Below the pieces are notes generated by a model, which made no database searches, was not told the origin of the DNA, and saw nothing but the letters and a program-made list of their open reading frames with translations. The position numbers and the translations under genes were made by a program. Shown here piece by piece: positions 44,201 to 55,335 of a stretch of DNA of 64,000 bases. The DNA is from Gemmatimonas sp. (lineage in GTDB: Bacteria; Gemmatimonadota; Gemmatimonadetes; Gemmatimonadales; Gemmatimonadaceae). Position 1 is the stretch's first letter; each line of letters opens with the position of its first letter. Location: the NCBI GenBank assembly GCA_021154325.1, contig JAJKIR010000220.1, positions 1-64,000 of the forward strand, given 5' to 3'.

Positions 44201-45858
44201 CGTTAGGTCTGGTCGGAGCCGTGTACAAGGGAGATACGGTTCCCGAGCTGCACGGCACATTCGGCTATGAGCGCCGCGCTCTGACCACGCACCTCGACCT
44301 CCTCCGGCGCGGCGGCGCCCCAATGGCGACGCTCGCGGCGAATTTGCCCATCAACCTCGGGCTCAGCGGCGTCACAGGATCGCGACTCTTGCACGGGCCG
44401 ATATCCGCCGACCTCACAGCGGACAGCTTGCCACTCGGGCTCATTCCAGCCTTCACGGGCATCGTCAGCGACGTGCACGGCCAGGCCGCCGCGCAGGTGG
44501 CGCTGCGCGGAACGTTCGATAACCCGAGAGTCGCCGGCGGCCTGATGATCAACCGCGGCACCGTTCGGCTCAATCCGACGGGGATGTATCTCGACAACCT
44601 CGCCGGATCGGTGCGGATGGCGAACGACTCCGTGCGCATCGACTCGCTCGTCGGTCGCTCCGGCCGCGGCACGGTGAGCCTAACGGGAGGGATCCGCGTC
44701 GCGAGCATTCGCGATCCGAGCTTCAACCTCTTTCTCGTGGCGCACAACGCCGAGGTCCTGGACAACGACCGCGGACGCCTCAACGCCGATGCGGGACTGC
44801 GATTCACCGGACCGCTGGCGCGGCCGTATCTCAGTGGGCAGGTGCAGGTAACGAGTGGCGTCATCCAGTTCGAACCCTCGAGCCAACATGTCATCGGCGC
44901 GGGTGATCCGGACCTCTTCAACGCCGTCAAGGACACGGCGCTGATGCAGGACGATCAGCTCTTTCCAACGCCGTCGCCCATCCTCAAGAACATGCGCGTG
45001 GAAGTCGCGCTCGGCATCAGCCGTGATACGTGGGTTCGCAGCACCGACGCGAACGTCGAGATCTACACCGACTATCCGATCGAGATACACGTCGCCCAGG
45101 GGCAACCGGTGTTGACGGGCGCGGTCGGCACCGATCGAGGCGATTATACATTCCTCAGCAAACGCTTTCAGATCACCCGTGGATCGGCGACGTTCGTTGG
45201 CACGTCGGAATTGAATCCGACGCTCCAGGCGACGGGAGAATATCAGGTTCAGCTCGCGGGCGGCCCGGCGATGAACATTCAGGTGCTCATCGGTGGCACT
45301 CTCAAGAGGCCGAAGCTCACCTTGCAGAGCGACGCGCAACCGCCGCGGACACAGTCGGAGCTTTTGACGCTCCTCGCCTTCGGCTCTCCGGCCACTGACC
45401 TCATGCAGACGGAAGGGTCGAGCCTAACGACCAGCGGACCGGGCGGTCTCGTCGGACGAGGCGCGCAGGTGGCCATGACTCGTCTCGAGGGCGTGGCGGT
45501 CGGTGTGCTCTTCGAGCAGATTCAGGCGCAGGCGGGACGCGCCCTGGGTGCGGATCAGTTTTACATCTCGCCGGGAGATGCGCCCGAGCTCGTGAGCGGC
45601 ACGTCGTCCGGGTTCTCGCAGTTCATTCAGGGGACGCGAGTCGAAGGAGGCAAGTACCTCAACTCGCGCACCTTCCTCGCCGTACAGGAGTACAGCTATC
45701 TGCCCGGCGCGCGACTCGACTACCGCACCGGGACGGGCTGGCTGTACTCGGTATACACGCAACCGCAGGTGTTGCTGAACCAGCCGACGCTCGAGAGCCA
45801 GCCGTTCTTCCGGCGTCAGTCGGTTGGCGCCCGGGTGATTCGCGAGTGGAGATTCTAG
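41236..45858 (+). CDS. tamB: TamB-family translocation/assembly protein
   Basis: A 1540-residue AsmA/TamB-type protein. A single N-terminal membrane anchor (residues about 10-33) leads to a very long beta-rich groove of repeated segments, with the TamB/DUF490 domain at the C-terminal end (GDYTFLSKRFQITRGSATFV, QPPRTQSELLTLLAFGS, GRALGADQFYISPGD). Such proteins span the periplasm and work with TamA to move lipids or outer-membrane proteins. The start ATG overlaps the tamA stop (TGATG), so the two are coupled. It contains four exact CGTTAGGC copies. The C-terminus ends in aromatic RVIREWRF. Confidence 0.94.
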   Translation: MNPVVRRIGRVLLGIVTVLLGIVALAGIVVVVLTSTEWGHERVRRIALSQLQSRIHGKATIGRLSGNLLSGLTIHDFAISDSSGEPFIAAQEVSARYALGALIGKKIWLEDVRLVRPLIVLDRPPGGKWNYQRIFVSDTTSQQSTGPGFGSWIRFENVTVVDGDVVVRTPWSPGTSLSPSSRDSLIREALGGHGRAMVVQAAHSYGGAPPYQKVVELRSLNASLPMLRLADPNEKNRYAQVASLQMTALPFRPPAAVVTDMKGNFNFNNDSLWWRGVRAAMPASRVSGDGSYAFSSGDMLLTLRGAPAALADLRWLYPRLPAEGGGTLEFAMRWKGEVQDYTARNADVAVGATTVKGDFGITMSDTFALHDTNLRFANFDTRLAEQLIAGFKSPRRGSLSGRAALNGGKNALRVDADVAFADVTTGTSQVAALGVVGFGNGAVRANNLRLRLHPVQVELAKALAGNGLQLPVSGVVTGTATVSGDTRTRLAGNLDIAHDDRGYHSQLTGTAALRLARNGTAPWMDVNVIARPVSLAEIGRFAPAIGLQGSAVGPVRLTGSLANLAVSTDLRLPDRGRLVARGNVGLTGPTKRYDLAVGMYVFNVHTVLASGPVTSLTLTARAQGSGFSPATMNATFMADLAAGSRWDSLAVDTGSVRVAVANGLATFQKLQLSGAHTNIDVHGSFGLVANRTGTLSYIVQIDSLSALDRLLPHTGPDTGSYRPRPAVVARAVRRARADSARIARRTEVERLATGRPLPTLVVDTPKATPIALKGNVRLAGELTGNLQRFDTRGRLGASGLDVHGIAADTIMAMFAWTNARTPTSAIAVGLAGKNVAAGGFAFDSLRTNATFRFQDRGGRVELAVRQGDERDYGFKGDFFVRPDNRELRIANMQLRFDTTVWQATHPASIQMRPQGIAVQNLELRSGPTSRIYANGLLPSSGVGNFEVAVDNFQVGDLLDILQSDVDLQGFVTLHGSMQGTMAAPRLRGALGLVGAVYKGDTVPELHGTFGYERRALTTHLDLLRRGGAPMATLAANLPINLGLSGVTGSRLLHGPISADLTADSLPLGLIPAFTGIVSDVHGQAAAQVALRGTFDNPRVAGGLMINRGTVRLNPTGMYLDNLAGSVRMANDSVRIDSLVGRSGRGTVSLTGGIRVASIRDPSFNLFLVAHNAEVLDNDRGRLNADAGLRFTGPLARPYLSGQVQVTSGVIQFEPSSQHVIGAGDPDLFNAVKDTALMQDDQLFPTPSPILKNMRVEVALGISRDTWVRSTDANVEIYTDYPIEIHVAQGQPVLTGAVGTDRGDYTFLSKRFQITRGSATFVGTSELNPTLQATGEYQVQLAGGPAMNIQVLIGGTLKRPKLTLQSDAQPPRTQSELLTLLAFGSPATDLMQTEGSSLTTSGPGGLVGRGAQVAMTRLEGVAVGVLFEQIQAQAGRALGADQFYISPGDAPELVSGTSSGFSQFIQGTRVEGGKYLNSRTFLAVQEYSYLPGARLDYRTGTGWLYSVYTQPQVLLNQPTLESQPFFRRQSVGARVIREWRF

Positions 45859-45939
45859 TCGGTGAACGGTGATCCGTGATCCGTGATCCGTGAGCGGTAG
45901 TTGTCCACGGTCCACGGTCCACCGTTTACCCGTTCACGG
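45856..45939. repeat. Heptamer array bridging tamB and dipeptidase stops
   Basis: After the tamB TAG: TGAACGG, three copies of TGATCCG (45870-45890), TGAGCGG, TAGTTGT, two copies of CCACGGT, CCACCGT, TTACCCG, TTCACGG. The TAA stop of the minus-strand gene lies in the TTACCCG unit. Left and right halves are partly complementary. Confidence 0.85.
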
Positions 45940-47323
45940 CCAGCTCCTGGTACAGCATCGCCACCGCGCGCAGCCCGCGCGTGAAGTTCTCCTCGCTCAT
46001 CCACTCGTTAGGTGCGTGGGCGTTCTCGCCGGGAAGTCCAAAGCCCATCAGCAGCACCGGCGCGCCGAGGATGCGCTGGAAATCGCCGACCACGGGGATG
46101 GAGCCACCCTCACCGGTGATGACGGGCTCGCGACCGAACGCCGCGGCGAGGGCGCGACGCGCCGCGTCGAAGAGCGGGCCGTCGAGATTGGCGCGCCATG
46201 GGCGCCCGCCGTGGAGGTGCGTGACGGTGACGGAGACGCCCTTCGGCGCATAGCGCTCGACATGCGCGCGCAGCAGGCGCTCGATCTCCTGCGGATCCTG
46301 GTCGGGAACGAGGCGGCAACTGACCTTGGCCATCGCCTTGGATGGGAGCACGGTCTTGGCCCCCTCGCCCGTGTAGCCGCTGAGCAAGCCGTTTATCTCA
46401 CAGGTCGGGCGCATCCACAGCCGCTCGAGCGTACTGAAGCCGGCCTCACCGCCTAACGAGGGCGACCCCGTCTCGACGCGAAAATGCTCCTCGTCGAAGG
46501 GGAGAGCGCGGATCTCGTCGCGCGCCGCGGCGCCCCAGTCCACCACCTTGTCGTAGAATCCCTCGATCGCCACGTGGCCGGAGCCATCGTGCATGGTCGC
46601 GAGAATGCGCGCGAGCGCCATCGCCGGATTCACGACCGCGCCACCGTAGCTCCCCGAGTGCAGATCGACGGACGGGCCCTGCACGTCGATCTGGAAGTAC
46701 GCCATACCGCGGAGCGAGGAGAGAATCGAGGGAAGACCCGGCGCGAACATCGCCGAGTCGGAGATCACGACGGCGTCTGCGCGGAGGAGCTGCGCGTTCG
46801 CCTCGATGAAGCTCGAGAGATGCTCGCTCCCGACCTCTTCCTCGCCCTCGACGAGCAGCACCACGTTGACCGGGAGCGCCCCACGCGTGCGCAGCAGCGC
46901 CTCCAGTGCCTTCACGTGCAGGAAGAGCTGCCCCTTATCGTCGACGGACCCACGCGCGTAGATGCGGCCGTCGCGAATCGTTGGCTCGAAGGGTGGGCTC
47001 GCCCAGAGCTCGAGCGGCTCGGCCGGCTGCACGTCGTAATGGCCGTACGCGAGCACCGTCGGCGCGGTGCTCCCCGCCCCGCGCCACTCACCGACGACGA
47101 TAGGATGTCCGGGGGTGCGATGAACGGTCGCCTGGAGCCCCGCATCCCGCATGCTGCGCGCGACCCATTCCGCCGTGCGCGCGGTGTCCTCGTTATGCTC
47201 GGACCGGGCGCTGACGCTGGGGATTCGGAGCAGATCGAAGAGCTCGCCGCGGATGCGGGGCTCGTTCTCGGTGAAGAACTGATCGATGTCGGCGGGGACG
47301 GCGGTCGGGGAAGCAGTCAGCAT
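45926..47323 (-). CDS. M20-family dipeptidase
   Basis: A 465-residue zinc dipeptidase of the carnosinase/PepV-like M20 group. Metal ligands lie in TVLAYGHYDVQPAEP and GRIYARGSVDDKGQ, the catalytic Glu in VVLLVEGEEEVGSEHLSSFI, then ADAVVISDSAMF, and a final His in GLPGENAHAPNEWMSEENF. The lid-domain residues VDLHSGSYGGAVVNPA match dipeptidases. It probably acts in the cytoplasm on short peptides. Its stop is formed by the neighbouring heptamer array. A TetR regulator lies just downstream of this gene's upstream side (47358-48014), same strand, with a 34-base gap. Confidence 0.95.
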   Translation of the reverse strand: MLTASPTAVPADIDQFFTENEPRIRGELFDLLRIPSVSARSEHNEDTARTAEWVARSMRDAGLQATVHRTPGHPIVVGEWRGAGSTAPTVLAYGHYDVQPAEPLELWASPPFEPTIRDGRIYARGSVDDKGQLFLHVKALEALLRTRGALPVNVVLLVEGEEEVGSEHLSSFIEANAQLLRADAVVISDSAMFAPGLPSILSSLRGMAYFQIDVQGPSVDLHSGSYGGAVVNPAMALARILATMHDGSGHVAIEGFYDKVVDWGAAARDEIRALPFDEEHFRVETGSPSLGGEAGFSTLERLWMRPTCEINGLLSGYTGEGAKTVLPSKAMAKVSCRLVPDQDPQEIERLLRAHVERYAPKGVSVTVTHLHGGRPWRANLDGPLFDAARRALAAAFGREPVITGEGGSIPVVGDFQRILGAPVLLMGFGLPGENAHAPNEWMSEENFTRGLRAVAMLYQELAVNG

Positions 47324-47357
47324 TGCGGGATGTGAGTGATGAGCAAACGTGAATACA

Positions 47358-48014
47358 TCAGCGCGGCGGCGGCGCGCCGTGGACGCCGAGATACGCGAGG
47401 TACAGCCGCGCCATCTCGTCGCCGAGATCCTTCCCGACGAGCTGATCGTGATCGGGCCAGACCTCGCCGAAGACGGTCGTCTCGCGCAACGCGCCGAAGA
47501 ACATCATGAAACCGAGCGCGATGGCGCGGTCGGGATCCGGGTGCGTAACCTCGGCTCGTCGGCTCGGGTCGAGGAGCAGCGCGCGCAGCCGCTCGATGTA
47601 CTGCGCGTTCACCCGGCGCGCCGTGGCCTGGATGACAGGATCGACGCGGGCGCGGAGGAAGACACTCCGCGCGACGCCGCGCTTGGCCGTGTACACTTGC
47701 ACCGCCGTCCGGGCGATCTGGGTGAGAATCTCCCCGACTGACGCCGAGTGCCAGTGCGCCGGATCCAGCAGCTCGTCGCCGCGCTCCTGCAGCTCGCGGA
47801 AGAAACGTTCGTCGAGCAGATGCAGCAACGCGTCCTTGTCGGGAAAGCGGCGGTAAAAGGCGCCGACCGTGACGCCCGCTCGCTCCATGATTTCGGCGAG
47901 GGTGGCCTCGGTGAAGCTCTTCTCTTCGAGCACGCGCTCGGCCGCGTCGAGAATCCGATCGAGCGTCTCCTGACTGCGCGTCTGCTGCGGAGGACGGAAT
48001 CTCGGGATTGTCAT
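47358..48014 (-). CDS. TetR-family transcriptional regulator
   Basis: A 218-residue repressor. The N-terminal helix-turn-helix is clear (RILDAAERVLEEKSFTEATL, then AEIMERAGVTVGAFYRRFPD and KDALLHLLDERF). The C-terminal ligand-binding domain is helical with ALGFMMFFGALRETTVFGEV. The ATG at 48014 is chosen because the TetR fold begins there. It is the gene immediately upstream of the dipeptidase on the same strand, so it may autoregulate a two-gene unit; the ligand is unknown. Confidence 0.93.
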   Translation of the reverse strand: MTIPRFRPPQQTRSQETLDRILDAAERVLEEKSFTEATLAEIMERAGVTVGAFYRRFPDKDALLHLLDERFFRELQERGDELLDPAHWHSASVGEILTQIARTAVQVYTAKRGVARSVFLRARVDPVIQATARRVNAQYIERLRALLLDPSRRAEVTHPDPDRAIALGFMMFFGALRETTVFGEVWPDHDQLVGKDLGDEMARLYLAYLGVHGAPPPR

Positions 48015-48112
48015 CGGACGGGCATCCGCTGGTTCGCCGCGTTGCCGCGGTCGGTGCCAGCCGCGGCCCTCCCTTAACAAGCAGTGCGCGGAGCCATCTC
48101 GCAAGCGCGGCG

Positions 48113-49639
48113 TCATGAGCGTGAGGGCCAGCCACCGAGCCATCGGCGCATGATCCAGATGCGGCGTCGCGTAATGAGACCGTGGCGGTTCCGAAGGTCG
48201 ACCAGGCTGTCGCGCGCGTAAGTCTCGAAGTGCGGTGCGAGTCGAAGGATGATCGGATTCGTATCGGCGGTCTCGTCGACGGCGACAACGAGATCGTCGC
48301 CCAGGCGTGCAGTCTCAGCGAAGCCCGGCCAGAGATCGAATTGATTGCTCCGGCCAGAAAGATTGAGCGAGAACGTGGTTGGATGATTGACGAAATGGAA
48401 CGCGAGCTCGGATGCGTCCTGATACCGGTCCGCGGCGAACCGTGATGTCGTCTGGTCGGACATCGACGGCGCGCGTCTGGCTGCGACATCGAGGGCACCA
48501 GCGAGCTCTCCCCAGCCCGCGGACCGTGCGAGAGGATCCTTTCGCGCCGGGAGTGGAAGGATCTCGAAAGCCGCGTGGAGATAGATGACCGCGGAGAGCA
48601 CAGCGGCGAGCCAGATGCCGGCACGAAGCCATCGGTCGAGCCGCGCGCTGCCGCCGAGGGCGCCGAGGAGTGGAATCGCGGCGATGTAGGCCGGCGCTGG
48701 CCAGTTTGCCTCCACGCGCTGGCGCGTCGCGCTGTAACAGAAGAAGAGGAAGGTGAACGCCGCGATCGTCGCCAGAACGAACGCGGCATCCGAGCTGGCG
48801 CGGCGAAGCCCGCGAACGACCGCGATCCCGAGGAGCACGAACAGAATGGGTGAGACGAGGCCTGCCTGGCCACCGATCATGTCACCCAGCCGCTTGAGCG
48901 GGGCGAGGAGATCTCGTCGCGCCGGCGTCGCGAGTCCGTGATGGACCTGAAAGCCGAAGGAGACCCAGTCGTGTTGAGCGTTCCAGTGGAGCACGGGGAG
49001 AAAGATCACCGTCGCGATGATACAGGCCGCGTATGGGCCGGGCTCACGGAGCCGCACCCGAAGACTCTTGCGCGCGAGGATCGCGATCGTGACGCCGATC
49101 GGCATCAGGATCGACGTGTACTTCGACGAGAACGCGAATCCGAGCGCGACGCCGCTCACGCACCACCAGCCGAGCGATGCCCGTGAGCCGGGCGGGGACT
49201 GGACGGCGCGAACCACCCCGTACACGCCTAACGATACAGTCGCGAGGAGCGGCGCGTCGGGCGTGGCCAGGACGAGCCCTGCCGCCGCCAGGGGCATACA
49301 GGTGATGATCAGCGCGGCCCGGAGCGCGCCGAGCTCACCGGCGAGGCGGAGCGCGACGCCGGCGGTGGCGACCGCCGCGACCAGGCCGGCGACCACGGGC
49401 AGGAAGCGCACGCCTAACGCGACGGAGCCGAAGACGGCCGTGCCGCCGCGCACGAGCACAGCGATGCCCGGCGGGTGGTCGAAGTAGCCCGCGGCGAGGC
49501 GTCGGGACCACTCCCAGTAGTATGCCTCGTCACCGAACAGCGGGATGAGCGCGGCGAAGACGAGACGAATGACGAATCCGGCGCCGAGCACGCCGGCCAC
49601 CATCTGCCAGCGAGCGCGAGCAGGCGCGATGTCGCGCAC
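48113..49639 (-). CDS. Membrane glycosyltransferase family 39 protein
   Basis: A 508-residue polytopic glycosyltransferase (GT39/ArnT-like). The catalytic loop follows the first membrane helix: LFGDEAYYWEWSRRLAAGYF, then DHPPGIAVLVRGG. About ten hydrophobic helices follow (VVAGLVAAVATAGVAL, GVTIAILARKS, PILFVLLGIAVVRGL, TIAAFTFLFFCYSATR). It ends in a soluble periplasmic domain (residues about 385-508). It would move a sugar from a lipid carrier to a protein or lipid outside the inner membrane. Two CGTTAGGC copies occur here. It follows the PHP gene by five bases. Confidence 0.92.
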   Translation of the reverse strand: MRDIAPARARWQMVAGVLGAGFVIRLVFAALIPLFGDEAYYWEWSRRLAAGYFDHPPGIAVLVRGGTAVFGSVALGVRFLPVVAGLVAAVATAGVALRLAGELGALRAALIITCMPLAAAGLVLATPDAPLLATVSLGVYGVVRAVQSPPGSRASLGWWCVSGVALGFAFSSKYTSILMPIGVTIAILARKSLRVRLREPGPYAACIIATVIFLPVLHWNAQHDWVSFGFQVHHGLATPARRDLLAPLKRLGDMIGGQAGLVSPILFVLLGIAVVRGLRRASSDAAFVLATIAAFTFLFFCYSATRQRVEANWPAPAYIAAIPLLGALGGSARLDRWLRAGIWLAAVLSAVIYLHAAFEILPLPARKDPLARSAGWGELAGALDVAARRAPSMSDQTTSRFAADRYQDASELAFHFVNHPTTFSLNLSGRSNQFDLWPGFAETARLGDDLVVAVDETADTNPIILRLAPHFETYARDSLVDLRNRHGLITRRRIWIMRRWLGGWPSRS

Positions 49640-49644
49640 TGCGG

Positions 49645-51048
49645 TCAGGCGATGCGCCGGCGGCGCCGGGCGCGCCAGCCGCTCGTTAGGCGCCAGACCA
49701 GCACCACGCCCCAGGTCCAGACCAGCCAGATGACGCGCTCGTCGACGGAAAGCGTCGTGAACATGCCCCAGACCACGATCGGAAGGGTGAGCGTGAGCTC
49801 GAGGGCGTTGCCACCATTCAGCTCACCGGGAATCCGCCGCTCCGCGACCCGGGTCGCCTCGCGTCCGCCACGAAGCGACTGCTCGATCGACGCCGCCAGC
49901 GAGTCGGTCTTCATTCCCCGCCAGCCGGGCACGATCAGCAGCGTCCATCCTGGCGCCGCGTAGCCCCAGCCATGATTGTCGCTACCGGCGACCATCGCGA
50001 TGTTCGCGCTATCGGCGAGATGTACGATGCGCGACCTGAGGATGCGCGTCTGATCGATCCCGCGCGGCGCGCCGTCGATGACCTCGATCGCCCGGATTCC
50101 AGCAGTCTGCGGTCCCTTCGCGAGCGGCAGGCTGTCGAGACGCCCTGGGAAAGTCTGGATGACGATCGGCTCGCGACCAGGCAGCAGGCTCGCGAGCCGG
50201 AGCGCCTGGTCGTCGACGTCCCGGAGATCGGCGGTGGTCACGCCTTTGTAAAAGCGATTTGCGCCGAGGATGTTCACATGCTCGCCGTGCCAGCCCGCCT
50301 CTATGGCCTGCAGGATCATCTCGCCCTGGCCAGCCACGGGTGGATTGTCGACGATGCCGAGCTCCGCGCCTTCCACCGTTCGATGATCCGAGATGTAGGC
50401 AGCGTCGAAGCCCGCGGCGCGATGCCACGCGCGAACGTCGCCAGGATCCCAGCCCGGTCGGCCGTCGTGGGAGTAACGGGTGTGGGCGTGAAAGTCGGCG
50501 ATGAGAATGACGTCGTTCGGCTGAGTCACCAGCGCCGCCATCGGCCGCGGCAAAACGGCGGCGGCCGCGTACGCAAGAACGATCGCCGCGAGCAAGAGTC
50601 CGGCGAAGCCGAGCTCGCGAAGGGCACGCCGCATCGGAGGATGCACGACTCCACCACGTCGCCGAGCGAGCCGCGCACGCCACACACGAACGAGTGCGTA
50701 GAGGATGATGACGCTAAGCAGGACGACGATGTGTTGCCGAGCGCCGAGGAGCGTCAGCGTGTCGAGGACATTCGAGAGTGGCGCGACCGCCAGATAACCG
50801 GCCGAAAGCTCGAGGTGAGCCTCCGGCACGGGCCCGAGGGTGATCGCGTCGCGAATGGGCTCTTCCGGCAACGCCGCAGCGATCAGCACCAACAGCGAGA
50901 TGACGACCGCGGTCCACGGGATGCGGCGATGGAGCGGTATGGCTGGAGCTTCGGGAACGGGCTCGAGCCGGGCTCCGGCGTGCTTGTGCGAATGAGGTCT
51001 GGACGAGTGCGCCACGAGAGCAGGAGGATGAGCGAGAGCGAGCGGCAC
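49645..51048 (-). CDS. PHP-domain phosphoesterase-like membrane protein
   Basis: A 467-residue membrane protein. Hydrophobic helices lie at about 46-62, 104-122, 147-167 and near the C-terminus, enclosing a PHP (polymerase and histidinol phosphatase) domain. Its metal motifs are visible: [30 protein letters not shown] and [14 protein letters not shown] proteins cleave phosphoesters with a metal cluster; the substrate here is unknown. The gene overlaps no neighbour but lies five bases from the glycosyltransferase gene, suggesting a joint envelope function. Confidence 0.88.
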   Translation of the reverse strand: MPLALAHPPALVAHSSRPHSHKHAGARLEPVPEAPAIPLHRRIPWTAVVISLLVLIAAALPEEPIRDAITLGPVPEAHLELSAGYLAVAPLSNVLDTLTLLGARQHIVVLLSVIILYALVRVWRARLARRRGGVVHPPMRRALRELGFAGLLLAAIVLAYAAAAVLPRPMAALVTQPNDVILIADFHAHTRYSHDGRPGWDPGDVRAWHRAAGFDAAYISDHRTVEGAELGIVDNPPVAGQGEMILQAIEAGWHGEHVNILGANRFYKGVTTADLRDVDDQALRLASLLPGREPIVIQTFPGRLDSLPLAKGPQTAGIRAIEVIDGAPRGIDQTRILRSRIVHLADSANIAMVAGSDNHGWGYAAPGWTLLIVPGWRGMKTDSLAASIEQSLRGGREATRVAERRIPGELNGGNALELTLTLPIVVWGMFTTLSVDERVIWLVWTWGVVLVWRLTSGWRARRRRRIA

Positions 51049-51147
51049 GCCGCGGTCGAGGCATATAACCTTCTCTCGGCGCGCGTCTACGACAAGTCGT
51101 CACGACGAGAACTTCGATCGGCTCACGGCCGTCACGCTGGATCGCAC

Positions 51148-53194
<2,047 letters not shown>

Positions 53195-53208
<14 letters not shown>

Positions 53209-53391
53209 TCCATAGTTATCAGGTAAGAAGGAACGAAACGTTGATGGGATGAGGTGCAGATTCCTCGTCGCTTCGCTCCTCGGAATGACACCCTCCCTGT
53301 CATCCCGAGCGGACGCGAGGGATCTGCTCTTCATCCAATCAACGCTTCGTTCCGAACTCCCTGATAACTATGGACTATGGACTGATAGCTG
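53195..53391. repeat. Inverted-repeat element built of heptamers, copy 2, with nested insert
   Basis: The left arm is TTATCAG, TCCATAG, TCCATAG, TTATCAG (53195-53222) and GAACGAAACGTT. The right arm is AACGCTTCGTTCCGA (from 53341), then CTGATAA, CTATGGA, CTATGGA, CTGATAG (53361-53388). The arms match copy 1 at 31747. The middle (about 53255-53335) differs: it holds a second palindrome with GCTCCTCGGAATGACA and TGTCATCCCGAGCG facing each other and CGAGGGATCTGC beside it. The element sits between convergent stops at 53208 and 53395. Confidence 0.88.
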
Positions 53392-53394
53392 ACC

Positions 53395-53787
53395 CTAAAC
53401 TGTTCTTCGCTCGACATCGGCGCGGAGCACCTCGAGCACTTCACACGCCTTTGCGAACGCTCCGCCAAGAGTGGTGACGAGGGGCGCGAGCACGGACACC
53501 GCAGCGCCCGCGGTGCCCCGACGTTCGATCTCGGCGGCGCACTGGCCTAACGGCTTGGCTCCGAGATTGCCCGCGCTCGATTTCAGCGCGTGCGCCGCGG
53601 CGACGACGGCAGTTACGTCCCCTTCGGCAATTCCCTGCTCGGCCGCCGTCAGGCGCTCACGACCCTGGGCGATGAAGATGTCGATGAGCTCGATGACGAA
53701 GTGGGCACCGAAGCGCGTCGCCAATCGCTCGAGGTGCCCGCGGTCCACGGGCGCCACCGACTCCCCTAACGAATCCGCGGCGGCCAA
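53395..53787 (-). CDS. Histidine phosphotransfer (Hpt) domain protein
   Basis: A 130-residue, one-domain phosphotransfer protein: four-helix bundle with the phospho-His in VVAAAHALKSSAGNLGAKPL (H66 from the TTG start). The TTG at 53787 lies four bases past the previous stop, which argues for coupled translation; the longer frame to 53862 overlaps that gene and is unlikely. Hpt proteins shuttle phosphate between hybrid kinases and regulators. The kinase upstream is not a hybrid, so its partner is unclear. It is the last gene of a four-gene unit and ends at the repeat element. Confidence 0.87.
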   Translation of the reverse strand: MAAADSLGESVAPVDRGHLERLATRFGAHFVIELIDIFIAQGRERLTAAEQGIAEGDVTAVVAAAHALKSSAGNLGAKPLGQCAAEIERRGTAGAAVSVLAPLVTTLGGAFAKACEVLEVLRADVERRTV

Positions 53788-53791
53788 CCGG

Positions 53792-54631
53792 TCACCGCCG
53801 GTACCAGGGGGTGAACGTCGCGTACTGCTTCGGATCGAAGGTCGCGTCGTCGAGCGGGACATTCACTCGCACGTTGGCATACACCTCATGCAGGCTCGGC
53901 TTGCCGTCGCGCAGTCCCACGACCTCCTCTGAAACCCAGGCATTCCCGTGCGGCACGTACTTGAGAAAACGATAATCGACGCGCCGCGCACCGGCCGGTG
54001 TCGTTACCGTCTCGACGAGACGCACGAACAGCAGCCGCTCGGCGTCGATCCAGAACTGTTTCGAGACCGTGTCGCCAGCGGTAGCGCCGACGACGAATAC
54101 GGGCCGTCCTTCCCACGTCGCGCGTGAGATTTTCGACAAATCGATCCCCCGGCCGCGTAGCACCTCCACCGTGCGCGTCACCGGCTGGGCGTAGACGTCG
54201 AACCCGAGAATGAGCAGCTCGTTCATGTCCGCGGTCGCGGCCGCGAGCTTGCCGTTGGTAAAGCGGTAGACCGTGTCTCCGGCGTAGATCACGCCGCTCC
54301 GATTCGCCGTATCCGTATCGATGCGGAGCCGACCGGGAAACTTCCCTGCCTCCAGCCACTGCTGCTGGAGCGTCCCGCCGTTGGGCAGCGTGATCGTCGT
54401 TGTCTGCGAGAAGCTGAGCGTCCGGTACCACACAGCCGCGTACCGATCGTGCATCGCGCTCAGGACGTCGACGCCATTAGTGGGATCGGTCCGTTGTGCC
54501 TGAGTCACGGCGGCGCGACTCGGCGAGACCGCTGCCGGCGATCGAGCGCACGACACCACAGTGATCGAGACGCCAAGCAGTCCAGCGAACGCTCCCCGCA
54601 TGCCCCGGGTACGCATCGTCCTCGGCATCAT
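53792..54631 (-). CDS. Lipoprotein with LolA/LppX-like beta fold
   Basis: A 279-residue exported lipoprotein: a signal peptide with lipobox (LLGVSITVVSCARS), then a Ser/Ala linker. The mature half-barrel type sequence (VWYRTLSFSQTTTITLPNGG, FPGRLRIDTDTANRSGVIYA, DTVYRFTNGKL, RPVFVVGATAGDTVSKQFWI, ERLLFVRLVETVTTPAGARR) recalls LolA-type lipid carriers. It begins at an ATG that overlaps the response-regulator stop (ATGATG). Being inside a two-component operon, it may sense envelope or lipid state for the kinase; that is inference. Confidence 0.8.
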   Translation of the reverse strand: MMPRTMRTRGMRGAFAGLLGVSITVVSCARSPAAVSPSRAAVTQAQRTDPTNGVDVLSAMHDRYAAVWYRTLSFSQTTTITLPNGGTLQQQWLEAGKFPGRLRIDTDTANRSGVIYAGDTVYRFTNGKLAAATADMNELLILGFDVYAQPVTRTVEVLRGRGIDLSKISRATWEGRPVFVVGATAGDTVSKQFWIDAERLLFVRLVETVTTPAGARRVDYRFLKYVPHGNAWVSEEVVGLRDGKPSLHEVYANVRVNVPLDDATFDPKQYATFTPWYRR

Positions 54632-55335
54632 GGCTCCAGCCGGTAGCCGGCCTTCCATACGGTGAGAATGTGCCGCGGCACCGATGGATCCTCCTCGAGC
54701 TTCCGCCGCAGCTCGGCAATATGAATGTCCACCGTTCGGGTCATGACTTCAACTCGATGCCCCCAGACTTCGCGGAGGAGCTCCACACGTGACGCCACCG
54801 CGCCGCGCCGGCGAATGAGCGTGAGAAGAAGATCGAACTCTTTGGGGCTCAGCGCTACCGGCTCGCCCCGGCGTGTCACCGTCCTGGATGCGGGATTGAT
54901 CTCGACGTCCCCGAATCGCTCGACGGCTTCACCCCCGGCATGGACCGCGCGCTCGGACATCCGCGATCGCCGCAGCAGGGCGCCCACACGAGCGAGCAGC
55001 TCCAGAACTCCGCACGGCTTCGTGACATAATCGTCCGCACCAAGGCGAAAGCCGAGCACCTTGTCGGCCTCCTGCCCGCGGGCGGTGAGGATGAGCACGG
55101 GCATCTCCAGGCCGTCGTCACGGAGGCTGCGGAGCACGCGATAGCCGTCCATTCCCGGCAGCATGAGGTCCAGGATCACCAGGTCCGGCAGCCACTGCTT
55201 GGCACGCGCGAGCCCGGTCTCGCCGTCCTCCGCCACGGCGACCTCGTACCCCTCGATCTCGAGGCCCGTGCGAAGCCCGTACGCGAGGTCGGGATTGTCC
55301 TCGACGATGAGAATGTTTCCCAGTTGCACGACCAT
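54628..55335 (-). CDS. OmpR-family response regulator
   Basis: A 235-residue DNA-binding regulator. The receiver has ILIVEDNPDLAYGLRTGLEI and phospho-Asp D56 in LVILDLMLPGMDGYRVL, with TKPCGVLELLARVGALLRR at its end. The winged helix is LSPKEFDLLLTLIRRRGAVA and DIHIAELRRKLEEDPSVPRH. Its start overlaps the kinase stop by one base, a strong sign of a cognate pair. It would control genes in response to the adjacent sensor kinase. Confidence 0.95.
   Translation of the reverse strand: MVVQLGNILIVEDNPDLAYGLRTGLEIEGYEVAVAEDGETGLARAKQWLPDLVILDLMLPGMDGYRVLRSLRDDGLEMPVLILTARGQEADKVLGFRLGADDYVTKPCGVLELLARVGALLRRSRMSERAVHAGGEAVERFGDVEINPASRTVTRRGEPVALSPKEFDLLLTLIRRRGAVASRVELLREVWGHRVEVMTRTVDIHIAELRRKLEEDPSVPRHILTVWKAGYRLEP

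Noticed and set aside
49972-51147. N-terminal extension of the DUF255 frame
   Set aside because: It overlaps the PHP gene on the other strand and has no homology-like sequence; the family starts at the ATG at 51148.
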